This document shows positions 23,895 to 36,349 of a DNA stretch of 64,000 nt, piece by piece. The stretch's first letter is position 1; every line of letters begins with the position of its first letter. A program made the translations under genes and the position numbers. The notes below the pieces were generated by a model that saw nothing but the letters and a program-made list of their open reading frames with translations, did no database searches and was not told the DNA's origin. Origin of the DNA: Trebouxia sp. TZW2008 (lineage: Eukaryota; Chlorophyta; Trebouxiophyceae; Trebouxiales; Trebouxiaceae); assembly GCA_002118135.1 (NCBI GenBank), contig BDIU01000076.1, forward strand, positions 1 to 64,000. Direction: 5' to 3'.

Positions 23895-24696
23895 ATGTCG
23901 GATGTCAGAGAGGCCGCTCGCAGACATGCGCATGAGCTTAACAGGCACCGTGAAACATTCAACACTGTCGCAATCGCCCAACAGCAAACAAAGCAGCAAA
24001 TTGGGGAGGTCAAAAAGGTCTTGAAGGAGGTGACCGGACGCACATCGCATGAACTGTACGGACCGCTTCGAGATAACACGCAGACGGCAGCAAATGCATT
24101 GGCCACACGAATCGAAGCTTCTATCGCTGATGCCCCTGCAATGTTGATTTCTGACAGCGCATCTTCAAGCTGCCAAGCAAGGCGCAGTACCAGTTGCTCG
24201 GCCTTGAATGCAGTGAAAGGGGTGAATTCGACAAGGCATGTCAGGTAGGCCGTGTTTGCAGACTTTGCGACCCTCACTAGTTTTCACAATCGCTGTAACG
24301 CATCTCGGCTGACAATGTGTTCCCACCTGCAGAGTCACGGTGCAGAACACCACCGGAAGTGCTTATGGTAGTGCCACTACGGCTCGAGCGTCTTGCGACC
24401 CTTCTACGAAGCGCGCTATTCGTCAGAAACAGAGGGCAGCGCTTGCTCTTGCTTGCTTGGTATTCATTGCCAACAGCACGGCAGTGATCACTAATGCTGT
24501 CAGCCTTTGCACCCACCCCACTTGCCTGTTGGTAGCAAGATTTTATGGCATACTTTCAGGAAGCTTGGCAATCATTTGGTTCTGTTATGAACACATCCAG
24601 AAGGTGAGGAAGGACAGGCAGGAAGCTGAAGACCTGAGAAGGCCAATCTCTGAGGTTCTTCCATTGGAGACTTCCTTGTGGGAAGACATTGTTTAG
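23895..24696 (+). CDS. Unrecognised protein: coiled-coil N-terminus, two membrane segments
   Basis: Two exons, 23895-24244 and 24333-24696, join in phase (AG|A) to give about 237 aa. I do not recognise the family. The N-terminal half is hydrophilic and probably helical (AQQQTKQQIGEVKKVLKEV). The C-terminal half has two hydrophobic segments, ALALACLVFIANSTAVITNA and LLVARFYGILSGSLAIIWFC, separated by a short Cys-containing loop, then a charged tail (VRKDRQEAEDLRR). A small membrane-anchored protein is the only inference. The ATG at 23895 was chosen as the first in frame before the helical region. The frame stays open upstream, so the start could be elsewhere. Confidence 0.55.
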
Positions 24697-26237
24697 TTCA
24701 ACCGCAATCGATTGATAGCAACACCCCATGAAATGCAAGCCGAGGACTTTTGGCGTTTTGTCATATGTTGGAATATGGCATGATGTCAACTACTCTTGTC
24801 GTGCAATCTGCTGTTGCAAACTGGAGCATACAGGTTGTGAGTTTCATCTGCATGTGCCAAGCTTTAGCATTGCAAACTGCTTGTACTGAGGATTGCAGTT
24901 GTACCATTAGCTATAGATCAACAAGGTATTTGTCACTATACTTCTTGCTGTTGTACTATACAGGTTTCCGACATTGTAGGAGGTTGCTTGATAGAGCTTT
25001 TCTGTACGCTTTGTTGTCAGGCATTTGCCTGCTTCACTATAAGTAGATGTTATGTTATCATTAGATGGTCGAGATCTTGGCTTGATTGCTCTAGGTCTTC
25101 TGAAGCCGGACCAATGCAAATTGACTTTAGCTTGAAGCTTGTACTGCATTTAGCATAGACAGATTTGCTTGCATTGCAATATGCAATGGATCTTATGTTA
25201 AGCTTAAGCGTGGTGTCTTGCAGTGGCACTTGCAGCTCAGAGTTTCAAATCCTATTAGAAATGGCCTTTTGACCTTTGCTGTTGATCCTTGACTAGTACT
25301 TGCTATGCAGTAACAGCTCAGTGTTTGTCACACTCCAACTCAAAATGCTCATTACCATGCAGTTCTGACAAATTGCAAGCTTGAGATCAAAGGTTTTGCC
25401 GGTGCAAATGCAACATGTGCAAGTTGACTTGTTCTTCAACAGCCTTGTCCGTGTCTTCACAATGAATGGTGCTGTTTTGCTTGTGTACTTAATGATTAGT
25501 GGTCAACTGCCAAAGTCCTATATATTCTATATTGCAGCTGCTTGGTCTTTATTAGGACATGCAGTGAACTCAAGACAGGTAACACAAACTCTTGAAGTTG
25601 GGAAGCTAAGGTGTGCATGTTTGTACCTACCTCAGCACGGAATTGAGGCTTGCAGAGTGTCTGGTAACCAAGTCATGAACCCCATGTGCGTATGCTAGCA
25701 AGGGCAAAGGCAAAATCGTGCACATGCACAGTCCAAATTCAATGCAAAGAGTGGGCAAGATTGACATCTAGCAAAGTTTACAGACACAATGATAGTCGAG
25801 TTCATCGCAAACAGAAAAGGATACTCTCTCAAGATTGGGTCTACCCTTCAGCGCCAGCCAAGCTACATGATTACAAAAAGGGTATTTTGCAAGCAGTATG
25901 TTGGTCTGTGGCCAATAGGCAATACAACAAGAGAAGCATTGTATGAAACCTTTGCTTAAGTGCTCAAACAATTCTGAACAAACGAGTGTCATATTTCTAA
26001 CAACACAACCTACCTTTGCAGCAGCTAAGCATCCTGACTCCAGGTATGATACTACTTTGAAATGCTACCTACACATGCTACCTTTGAAAGCAGCTGAACA
26101 ATTTGCTGCAAGGCAGTGTATGCACATGAACACAATTGTTGCAAGTACAATACTCAAAGAACCATCGAAGCCACTTGCTGTTTTTGCAATCATAAGCCCA
26201 AACATAAGCCCAATCACAAGGGCATGCAACGCTAGCA
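24697..26237. other. Intergenic region with one possible hydrophobic exon
   Basis: Mostly no coding signal. Around 25433-25578 a frame encodes two hydrophobic stretches (GAVLLVYLMISGQ and YIFYIAAAWSLLG) and ends at CAG|GTAACA, with an AG just before 25443. It could be an exon of an undetected membrane protein or chance. Gene ends on both sides converge here. Confidence 0.3.
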
Positions 26238-28237
26238 TCAGAGCTTCTTGACAGCCATTGTCAAGCCATCAGCGTTTGCCAAGACACATGTGAAGACTCT
26301 GTCATCCTCCAGAAGCTTGCTATTGAGTTGCCGAATAGCCTACACACACGCACCACTTGAGCGCCAAGCATGTTGTTGAGGAATCACTCTGTCACATGTA
26401 AGCTATATACAAATTTAGTTGCTCTAGCCCTAAGCGCTGCTTGCACGACCCGTGACTGTACAGCAAGGGCAGTTGAACTTGAGAGGGCATGCAAGCAGCT
26501 GCCTTGCAAGATCTCAATAGGATCTCTGGGTTGTGATGTGCAATACGCCATTGTGGAGCATCATGCGTGACAGATTCACACATAAAGAAAAGCAACATCA
26601 ACAAGCAGAAACTGGGCCTTGTGTCCAAAGTGCATGAATACAAAAACTCATGTGAGCAGCAAATTTGGCAGTTTCCCTGATCAGCATGCGTACCTCGGTG
26701 TTTGGATCTTTGTGTTCTGCTAGGGTGACTCGTCCTCCCCACAATGTGTTGTCAATCAAGATTACACCTCCTGGCCTTACAAGCTGGAGACAGAGCTCAT
26801 AGTATGTGTTGTAGTTGAGCTTGTCAGCGTCAATGAAGGCCACATCATAAACGCCTTTGCCATGAGCCTGAACAAAGTACACATCATGGAAACCTTTACT
26901 TTGAGCAGAAGTGTCATGACTACAATAAAATTATACATCTCTGAGCTGGGGTGAGGAAGACTCAGCACAATGGTAAACTCACAGGAGTCTTGCAAAGCAT
27001 GAATGCTTGCACACAATGTTGCTTTGTATTGCAAGGCATTATGCAATATGCATTTGCCATGAGCTAGCAGACAGGCACACAAAAAGTGCATGGTTCATCA
27101 TGGTTGATCATTGCTACATGACAGCTTTTGGGCAGCCAGCAAGTGAGTCAAGCATATAGCTCAGTCAAGCAAAGCAACTCATGCACCAACAACAGCATTG
27201 GCCAAATCACAAGAGACCTGAGTGACCTAGTTGCAAAACATGCATAGTTGCTTTGCCACAAACAGCAGGCTCATCTAAAAGCGCAAGAGAACAGCAATGG
27301 TGCAGCTGAACTGGCGCATTGTTTTCAGCATGAAAGTATTCAGGAAGCTATATGCACATAGTCAGCAAAAGCAAGTCCAATGCAGATCTTGCCTGCAAAA
27401 GCTTGTTCAGACTAGCAGCTGCCTCACCCACACACAAATCAATTTTATGCAATACCCCTGCCTCTTTCCAATGCGGAGCACCTGCACATGCAAGTGGCAG
27501 GTGATGCCCAAGGCGAACAAAATAAACTCTCTTTTGTAGGTCTAGCTCACCAAAATCAGCCATAGCTGTGTCCCTCTCCAAACCCACAAGACGGCCATCA
27601 TGTGGTAAAGCAAGAGCAATAGCTAGCGTCATCAGCCCTGCAGGTAAAAGCGATTCAAACAGTTGTCCTGAACAGAACACGCCGAGGTCGACAAGGACAG
27701 CTGCAACTGAATTAGCTTATCACCTGTGTATACGCCGATCTCGATGCAACGTTTGGCGTTGCTTATTCTGACAAGATTTTGCACGATAGCCAACGTATCT
27801 GGTGGACTTGCTGTATAAGAGTTTGGATGCTTGTTGGTCGCGTCGATCAGAGAATCGATGCCTGCAGAAGTTTTTGTGCTGCTGCTTGCGATGTGCATCA
27901 AGTATGCCTCCAGCTCCAGTTGCTCGTCACTGGTACGTGATCTCTGAAGCGGGCTGCGAGCAATGGTTATTTTGGCTGTTTTGCCGTCCAGAAGCGGCCT
28001 TTTCACGTTGATGCGAGCCGTTGCAGACTCAGCCGCTGGTGGTGTGCAAGACCGTCTACGCTCAGCGGCGTGGCCAGAGTGTGCAGTTACAGGAGCCCAA
28101 GCGTGAAGCAGGGGCAAGCACCGACTGAGCAAACCCGGGGCCATGTTTCGTCGGACGGGTCCGGGATCTTTTGGGGCTACCTTGCTCGCGAGCATCAAGT
28201 GTTGAGCCTCTGCTCCCGTTGTGTTTGTGCTGGACAT
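26238..28237 (-). CDS. Caffeoyl-CoA-type cation-dependent O-methyltransferase, likely organelle-targeted
   Basis: SAM-dependent O-methyltransferase of the CCoAOMT family, about 321 aa. Exons: 28237-27724, 27637-27551, 27481-27393, 26867-26694, 26339-26238; phases close exactly to TGA at 26240. SAM motif CIEIGVYTG is split over intron 1 and continued by [11 protein letters not shown]. Metal/substrate residues are in [16 protein letters not shown] and [11 protein letters not shown]. The last exon encodes [16 protein letters not shown], matching the family's C-terminal strand. The N-terminal about 110 aa before the catalytic domain are Arg/Ser/Ala-rich and look like a plastid or mitochondrial transit peptide. 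Intron 3 uses a GC donor (CAG|GCAAGA, 27392-27391), since no GT site keeps the frame and the conserved [12 protein letters not shown] junction. The methylated acceptor is unknown; algae lack typical lignin, so a phenolic or catechol substrate is only a guess. Confidence 0.9.
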
Positions 28238-28695
28238 GTCACTACATACGTAATCTGAGCTTACTGTAAGCACAGTGCAGAGAGCAATTTTAGCAAATGC
28301 AACAAACGATACGCGCCAATCATGACGTGATTTCAAGTAAGCAAGTACACAGCGAACTTCCTGCCGAGAAAAGACGCAACTCAGCTGCGCGGCTGCGCTC
28401 CGCTGCGCTACGACGGTAAAATGTGGCCGTGCCACATGAACATGCAAGGCACAGGGGCAGCAATTTTGTCGTTCCAAGCGCGACCGCTTGCGTCTGTTCT
28501 GAAAGGGAGCAAGTCCGCGTGCTCAGCTGCCAAACGATCAAGCAAGCCGGTAACTACAGCTTTGCAGGTCGCGCAACGATCTTGTGGCAATGCATCCTCC
28601 TGTAGCCGCGCCGACACGACGAGTGGCAATCTTGATCAGCGGATGCGCAGGTACCGGTAAGGCAGGCTCAAGGTGCCGACGACCTGCGCAAAGCG
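28238..28695. promoter_or_regulatory. Bidirectional promoter region (O-methyltransferase / unrecognised gene)
   Basis: Only about 460 bases separate divergent ATGs at 28237 (-) and 28696 (+). The interval has more CG dinucleotides than the surroundings. Short open frames cross it on both strands, one with CATCKAVVTGLLDRLAAEHA on the minus strand, but none has support. Confidence 0.4.
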
Positions 28696-29313
28696 ATGCA
28701 ATTCAGTGGGCGGCATCATAAAAGTGTTCGGGAAGCCCTCGCAGTATGCACGGGACACAATGTGCCATGCGAAGAGCTCTCATTTTTTTGCGATAACTTC
28801 CACGTGGATCACTGCGGTGCTCTCATCCGCCCGTGCCCTGACATGCTGCAGCATGTAGAAGGTGCAGGGTACTCTGTCACTGCACGATTTCCAAGCGCAG
28901 TCGTGCTGCGACTGCTCGAGGAGACATATCCAACGGTCGACATCTCTGCAACAGTCTGGAAATTTCAGCGCGGCTCAGAAAAATTGGAAGTGTTCGAAAT
29001 CGAGGGCCTGGACGCTACTCAATTCGCTGCTGCAGCTCAAAATATCGATCATATCGCTCTTTCCCCAAATGTGCTGGACAAAAAGCTGGTGCAAGGCTTC
29101 CAGGCGCTCATGCCAAAGTTCGGAATGCAGCAGACCCGCGGAGGCATCAACCAGAAGGAAATTCTAATATTCAACGGCAAGCAAATTCAAGGCATCACCT
29201 TGATTTACTACACTCAATCACTTTGCCCAGGCACGCACCTGTCTCCAAACCTTCCAAACCTCGAAATTTGCATGGCAGGCATGCATCATGACTTGCTGCA
29301 AGCAAATGTCTGA
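28696..29313 (+). CDS. Unrecognised intronless protein, 205 aa
   Basis: A single open frame from ATG 28696 to the stop at 29311-29313. I do not recognise the family. The protein is mixed alpha/beta in character, with Cys/His-rich FFCDNFHVDHCGALIRPCPD near residue 30, then GAGYSVTARFPSAVVLRLLE, and LDATQFAAAAQNIDHIALSP. The last phrase weakly recalls vicinal-oxygen-chelate (glyoxalase-like) strands, which is only a hint. It is unusual in being intronless among intron-dense neighbours, and its coding part looks more GC-rich; both would fit transfer or retroposition. The true start may be upstream: another frame starting at about 28590 reads RRVAILISGCAGTGK and could be a first exon. Confidence 0.5.
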   Translation: MQFSGRHHKSVREALAVCTGHNVPCEELSFFCDNFHVDHCGALIRPCPDMLQHVEGAGYSVTARFPSAVVLRLLEETYPTVDISATVWKFQRGSEKLEVFEIEGLDATQFAAAAQNIDHIALSPNVLDKKLVQGFQALMPKFGMQQTRGGINQKEILIFNGKQIQGITLIYYTQSLCPGTHLSPNLPNLEICMAGMHHDLLQANV

Positions 29314-30650
29314 AATGGCCTAGCAAGGTCTGCGTTTGGCATCAATCTCATTGAATGCCGGTGGTGTAACAACAGAAATGAGTTTAGAATTCAAAGAGTC
29401 ATCTATTGCGTACAATCAATCTCAGGACATCATGTACTCAAGAAGCTGCTGCCTTTGTATGCCGCAGCGTACCAATCGATATTGCAATTGCACTTAGGCA
29501 CTTTTGTAAAGTTTTGGCTCTGCTACTTGCAGTACTAAGCTTTGCCAGGGTTTAGCATTGTTGGGACTGATATGTGCTTTTTAAATTCAATTAGGCTGTT
29601 TGAGACTAGTGTCTCCATCTGTGTGCTGTTCACAAGAACATTTTGCATTGTGAGATGCAAAAATTGAACATATGACCATGGAGGGTCATGTAGCAATCCT
29701 TTGAAAATTGTTGTGCCTAATCACAGGGGTTGGTGTTGCATGAGCATCGTCGCCAGCCATTAGACATGGCATGCGCATGCTCTGGCTGTTGTAACGGACA
29801 TTGAGTTAGCGTGCACAGGTCCCTTTTGAGCAACGCCTTTGAACATTTCTGCAGATTTGCTTAGGATCACACATTTTGTAGATAAGGGCAGATCATGCAC
29901 CAGCTGCAGCAAGGTGCATTGCTTGGATGTGTACAACTTGCAACTGTGTCAGATATAGTACCGTGTGCCGTCAAAAGTACACTGTCTGAACACGTTATGC
30001 TAATGCCGAATGCACAACTACACAGCTATGACTTGCAAGTCAATTGACTGTATTTTCAAAGAACCTTTGCTGTGCTGATTTGGCATGATCTAGCTCGAGG
30101 TGAACATGTAAAGCAGAGTCATGCAACTTGAGGCGCGTACTTGTTGAGAAAGAGTTGTGTAACAGAAACATTGTATATGGGTGTACTGGCTGCAAATACG
30201 CTGTGCGCAATACATGTTAACTGTGCTGCTGCATCCTTATTGAAATTCTACACTGGACATAATCTCGCCTCATAGCAGGTCAGGTAAGCCAATACATGCC
30301 TACTGCCAACCTCTCAACCCAAATCCCGACCCTACCACTCCTAGCCCTTCAGCCATTGTATGAAAGCTGGAGTAGAAACTTGCTTCCAAGCAGGTCTGAT
30401 GCAATACATACTTTCCAAAAGTCAAGCAATAGGTATTGTCATGTGAAAGACAAGCAATGTCAATTATCTGTTGTTGTTGAACATGTCACACGCCACAAAC
30501 TGATGCATCAGACATCATCTGTCACCTCGCAGTCGAAGCTTATGAAGTTCCTGCCATACATATAGAGTGCCTGCCATCAACATGAAAGTTTGTGCCCCAA
30601 TATTGCATGGTTTGCTGGCTGGATAGTGCCCTCTGCCAGCTGAGCTGCAT
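29314..30650. other. Intergenic, nothing recognised
   Basis: AT-richer sequence without a supported exon. Open frames here are short and show no conserved character. Confidence 0.4.
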
Positions 30651-31731
30651 GTCTTCATGTTACAAAACCACACCAATACCACACAACACTGCAAAGGTCA
30701 GAGCAACACACAGACAAGTCATCCAGTAAAGTTATGCATCTCAGCACTGAACACTGTTGCAAACATGTCAAGTCACAGCGCAACACCATGATGTCAGTCA
30801 GAATCAATGTCAATGATGACATTGTCACTAATGCTGCCCAAGGCTCCAATTGCAAGACCTTTGGTGGTGCTGGGCCGTTTCGTACCACACGCAGTCTTGT
30901 CATGGCCATGGTGGGACATAGACAAGCATTTGCGCCACTGAACACTCCTCTCCTGAGGTGCTGTGGCTTCAGGAACAGCGGCTACTTGTTTTCAAACCCT
31001 GCCTTATCAGGTATGCTGAGCGCCTGGCCTCTCACTCAACGAATTGTGCCTGACCGACATGGGGTTTTTTCTAGCCCAATCAATGTTCAAGTCATCATCA
31101 CTGTCGTGTTGCTTGAGCTTGGGCTATGTCTGCTGCAGATATTCAGTGCCCTGGAGCTGGTCTGCAATCATCTGATCCGGCTAAAACTGGCATCAACCCC
31201 AGCTGCAGCTGCAAACAACGGACTTTGGGCAGGACTTGAGAGCTCAGGACTGCTGTTCTGGCCACTTGCAGCAAGACTTCCCAGCCTCGAGGGTACAGAC
31301 CATTCCCGAGCTGTTGTGCCACAGCTGTGCTCGCTGAGTTCCTCTTGACGTTGCGCTCTGCAAAGGACTGCTTGGTGTGCCTGCACATTGAAACAGGCGC
31401 GCTATTTGCAACAGTCTTCTGAGCACTGCCTCTGTCTTGGCAAGCAGCACGGCTTGGCGTCGCCAGAGTTGCTGCATCAGCAGCATCTATGGGCTTTGCA
31501 GCTCACTGAGGTAGCGGCATTCTGATGTCTCTGTCAAGTGCTTGAGCACTCCCAACATGAGATTTGCCTGGCAGTATGCATTGTTAGGCAGCTGCCTGCT
31601 GTTTCATCCGAGCATACTACAAGCTTGGGAACTTAAGCAGATTCATCAGAAGCTGCTTGTCCCTGTTCAGCTGCTTTAAGCATGCCTTTCAGTATGTCTC
31701 AAACCCCATTGCTGCTGGTGATGCTGCTGCT

Positions 31732-31755
31732 GGTGCTGCTGGAGGCAATGATGAC

Positions 31756-31786
<31 letters not shown>

Positions 31787-31787
31787 A
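31732..31787. repeat. (CTG)n tract, polyQ on minus strand
   Basis: Interrupted CTG run with ten consecutive CTG from about 31757. Read on the minus strand in the frame of the possible gene it gives polyglutamine. Confidence 0.8.
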
Positions 31788-32813
31788 ATGAGTGGCAGTG
31801 TGTTGAACAAACCAAAAACCAGAGTCTGCCTGGGCATCAGAGCAGGGTTGCGAGGGGAGTGCAGGTGTGGCGCAGCCAGCTGCTGGCCTCTGCCCGGAGG
31901 TTGTGCAGCAGCTGCAAGTCGCAGTGGCTCACTTGCTTCACAGGTCCAAAGTATGTTGTGATGCTGTATACGGCATCAAACTGCGGGCATTCTAGGGGCA
32001 GCACCTTCCTTGCATACAAACCAACATGAACTCAAGCCCTGAATCTGCATTGCTCTTGTCCTTGACTAAGCGTACCTGTGGAGTGCATGGCAAACCTATG
32101 GCGAAATACCCTGATAAAAGTGATGCAGCGCATGACTTGATGGGATCATGTTGCGTAGCGCAACTGCAAGCGTTGCCTTTTGTGATAAAGGTGACAATGT
32201 CCAGGATAATCATGCAGTTGTGTGGACTGAGTGTGATACAAGTACTTGTGCCAATCAGCCAGAATAACCAAGAAAACTCCTGCTGTGTAGAAGAGCAACA
32301 AGGATTGAACCACATTGGTTGCAACCCACTTGCAGATCCTGCAAAGTGCTTGACCACTGTTGTCATACTTGTCAGATCAGCCTCAACATGACTTGCTGCT
32401 GAGCATACTGGAATTCCACCAAGCAGTCAAATGTGATGGGGGCATGAGATAATCATCAATGCTTGTCATGCTGCTTATCAATAGCAATTCAAGATGCACT
32501 GCACCGTCAAAACCAGTATGACTGCAAAGGCGCACAAGCTTGTCAAACAAGGTGCAGCAACCAATGTCTAATGCATAGCTGACGCACTGTCTGGATATGC
32601 CAAATGCAAATGGCAAAAACGGCCTGTGATGCAAGCTGCTGCCAGTTGTGCAAATTTCACAGCTCAAGAGTGTGTGGCTCATGACTCATGAACTAGTTTG
32701 AGCTTGCGCTCATGATATCTAGCTGTGACGCCTATTGACGCTGCTTCCTCCCTGTGCTAATTGACAGTTCAGATACACTGATGCTGTGAGGCTTGTGAGC
32801 GCAAGCATACCTT

Positions 32814-33060
32814 CACAGCAATATGGCAGTGCATCTGATGAAGAGGAGCATGCAAGAGGATCAAGCTTGGTACAAGCTATGAGGCATGTCAATGCAAATC
32901 CAATTGCAGGGCTCACAGCAATAGCATGCTGCATCTGATGAAGAGGCGTATGGAACAGGTTCAAGTTTGGTACCTTCGGTGGAGTATGTCAATGCAAGCA
33001 CATGATTCACAGCAATAGAGCGCTGTGTCGGATGAAGAGGAGTATGCAAGAGGATCAAGC
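32814..33060. repeat. Three tandem units of about 94-100 bp
   Basis: Units begin CACAGCAATA at 32814, 32914 and 33008. Each contains GATGAAGAGG and a GATCAAGCTT/GTTCAAGTTT-type segment. They sit beside the exon-like block at 33066-33234 and are probably intronic. Confidence 0.75.
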
Positions 33061-34700
33061 TGGACCTGCTAGGAGGACCACCTTTGACATATGCTCGGGC
33101 CTGTCAGGGTGGAAGTGCATGACCACTTTGTCTGCCTCAACCAAGAAGGAGTCGCTGCCGCCCTCCTCAAGCAGCACATGGTAACACTCCAGCAGGCCTA
33201 GCCAGCTCTTGTAGCGCGCCTTGACCTTTCTGACCTGTCAATAGCAATACGTTACAGTCAGAAAGGGCAGCAACACCTGCTCCTTCAGATACCCAAGAGA
33301 GTCAGTGTGCTGACTTAGTGTGTACGTATGAAAGGCTCTCAGTTGGTTTGGGCAGGGAGGTGGGGCAAAGCATAGGGTCAACCTGCAAACTTGTGCTTGG
33401 ACTCTTTAAGCAAAGCCAATAAGCTTTTAAGTCAGAATCCAGTGTGCCATACTTGCAGAGCAGCGCCTGCTTGAGATGTATGCCTGCCCTGTGCCCCAGC
33501 ATGCACTACGTGCAGAACAGTAAGTGCTTGTGAAAAATGACTGATCTTTGAAAATTGCAAGTCACTCAGGCATGAGAGCGTGTGCAGCGCAACTCAAATC
33601 TGAACAGTGCAATAGGCGTACGTGACCCCTGAGACTTTAACGTCACTTGGACAAACTAAACAGTGCAAGGTGGATGCCTGCCGTCACGTAGGAGACTTGC
33701 AGAGCAGTAAGTGCTTGAGCTGTCCATCTGACCTGTTTGCTAGCATGCACAGCACTTGCAAAGCAGTGACTGCTCAAGGTGTTTAGCTGACTTTTGCCAG
33801 CATCCATGTGGTCCCTTCAACTTTTACACCAGACCCAATTGCCAGTTCGATTCTGATCCAGCAGGCAGGGCTGCTCCTCAGTACTGCAGCAGAGGGCTTA
33901 GCCCCAGAATGCCCTTGCCATTGTGCCCTGCCCAATGCTGTGCCAGATCTGAATTGTCGTCATTCTGGACAGATGCTGCAGGGGAGTTGGCAGGAGCATG
34001 ACAGCCTGTCTGAGCTGATGGCATCAGCGGGTTGTGGAGCTTTGTAGGCCCAGGACTCTGGCGTGCCACCAGTAGGGTGTTGGTGCACATGACCCACAGA
34101 CTCAAAGCAGGCTGCATTGCCATCACCTGTTTGACCTGCTGAAAGGACCACTGGCTCAGGTATGTGTTGACGAAGTAGCGACTGGCCATGCCTGAGCTGC
34201 CGGCCAGGTGCACTGGCATCAGTGTGTGCGTCTGAGTCCTTGCTGGCTGTCGTGTCATTTCGCGGTATATATATATACTGTCATAGGGACGCAGCAGGGG
34301 GTCATACAGACAATGTCAATGTAAAGCAGTACAGTACTGATCTATTGCATGAGCCAGCTAAGCTTGCTGTGCTCATGCTTTAAAACAATGATGCATGCAT
34401 TGAGCACCACCATGTGGGCAGAGGCCATGTGCCTTGCCTGCTTTGCCTGTCGCGCCAAGATTTGCCCAGGATGGGGCTCTCAGCAGCCCAGCTTGCGACC
34501 TTCTATGGGCAGCAGAAGAAGACCACCCATTGCTGTCTTTGACTGTTGGACTGGCGGCAGCAGCAGAAGGCTCATTGCTGCCTCTAAAGGCTGAACCATT
34601 GACAGCAACAGAAGGAGAAGGGCTGTCTGTAACATTGGGTGTGGATGAGATGTAGGGCTGCTTGGCTGGTGACACTGGAGAGTCTGAGGGGGACAAACAG

Positions 34701-36349
34701 GGCTGTGTTGACTTTTGTCGACTGGACAGGCAGGATCAGCTGGACAGGCAACCTTGGAAGTCGCATTTCCAATGGGGCAGTCACCTTGCGGGGTTGCCTA
34801 TCCAATTGGAGAGGCCTGAGTGGCTGCCCGGCTGGGTTCAGAAAGCCAACTGGCAGGAGCAGCTGCAAACGATGCTGTAGCTGTAGGCCATGTTGGTTAT
34901 GTTGGCAGCCTGCCTTGTTTGCTGTGGAAAAAATACATCAAAAACACATCAAAAACACATCAGAATGCCTATACTGGCATCTCAAGTACATCCTGTTATG
35001 CAGGACACTCCCTGAGAGGAGGATGTGCCCTATGTCTTTTCTTGCACCTGATGGCAACACAGGACACGCTGTTGCCTGCTGTATTGCTGGGTGGGGTACA
35101 CACATCTGAGGCTCCATTAGTCGCCTGCAAGCACTCTGGCCTTGCTGATGCAGCTCAAGCTACACAAAAAATGTTCCTCAGCCTGTATGGATCTGCCGGG
35201 TGCTGGATCTGCTGCCCTTTCTGTACACAGCTCATTTGCTGATGCTATTCTGCTCACATTATTACACAGTGGAGGCTAGTGATGCTCTGATACACTGTTC
35301 GTCTGCAGGGGTTGGTCTCAGCTGCCAGTGTACAATTTGTGAATGGCATGGACATTGTACTTAGGCTGTCAGGCGACACTAGCCTACACGTGCTTGCCAT
35401 AGTAAGCCAGCTATTTACATGATGCAAAGCAGCAATATCAACCGCAGGCACCATCAGCAATGATTGCAACCCATAACCGATCTACACATTGTCCACTTGA
35501 GTTGGCAGCAATCTGTTGCAATGCCTTGGCAGAAAAATGAGGCAGGCTGACTGGCTTTGCTGCACACCTTTGCCATCTTGTTTGCAGGCACTAGCTTTCA
35601 TGTTGCAAGCTTTTCTACAGCGCATGAGCAGCAGAACCTCGCACACAACTTTGTGCCTTTTGGCAGTTTTGCCCTTATGCTGGGAGTGCGGTCAGGTCTG
35701 TGGACAGCCTGACTCAACCTCAGCTGCTTCACCTCACAGTGTCACAGCTGCTCAAGGCCATACAGAGTGTGGGACAACAGGAAAGTGACACACCTTCTGT
35801 TGTACAGCGTCCTCTGCTGGACCACCGCATAACAACATATAAGCATGAGCTGCGGTCATCCATTTAGTCCATGGTTCCAATGCTCTTCATGGGTGGCAAG
35901 ATCTCAGACTATCAACCAATGTTTATTCAGCGCCAGACAGAGAAGCGTAAGACTTGCATTTGCACAGGCTTGTGGACCAGGTTGTGGTTTCTTTTGTGCC
36001 TAACAACGCCTGCATGACTTGTTGATGAATGCACTCAACAACTGCCGTAGTTTGTGTCAAGTGAGCAATTTGCTTCTCTGTGTTCTGGCACAAGACCATG
36101 CTGTTTCAATTACATTGCAACTGCAAGTTGAATTGCAAGCCTGGCTGCTAGACACGCATAAAGGAGCTGTCTCTTTTGCACTGAAGCCATGGCACTGAGC
36201 CTCTTGTCCAAAATCACATTACGAATCGATCACTCCGTTACCCACAATCAAGGCCAATTATGGACATACCCATGAATGCTGTAGCAACTGAGGACAAATG
36301 ATTTGATGCACGGGAAACACTGTAGAGCAACAGAATATGTGTCTGCGGC
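34701..36349. other. No gene recognised
   Basis: Contains open frames on both strands (for example 34820-35242 +) with low-complexity or inconsistent composition. None has splice or domain support. Confidence 0.4.

Larger units (their letters stand above)
30651..34700 (-). other. Possible unresolved minus-strand gene with polyQ tract
   Basis: Several minus-strand blocks look coding but could not be joined with consistent phases. A Ser/Pro-rich block lies at about 34688-34440 (SSSAAHRRSQAGLLRAPSWA). Block 33234-33066 has acceptor and donor and encodes KSWLGLLECYHVLLEEGG and DKVVMHFHPDRPEHMSKV. Block 32016-31850 encodes LECPQFDAVYSITTYFGPVK. At 31860-31690 a frame runs through QTLVFGLFNTLPLIQ into polyglutamine. 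The family is not recognised. Such composition is common in transcription co-regulators, but no function is claimed. Any gene model here is provisional. Confidence 0.3.

Noticed and set aside
28408..28629. Minus-strand ORF with CATCKAVVTGLLDRLAAEHA
   Set aside because: Lies in the divergent promoter interval, no homologous feature recognised and no splice link to the O-methyltransferase.
30734..31348. 204-aa plus-strand ORF
   Set aside because: Composition is heterogeneous, no motif or splice support, and minus-strand frames across it look at least as coding-like.
34820..35242. 140-aa plus-strand ORF
   Set aside because: Contains simple repeats (AAAACACATC) and no family character; probably chance.
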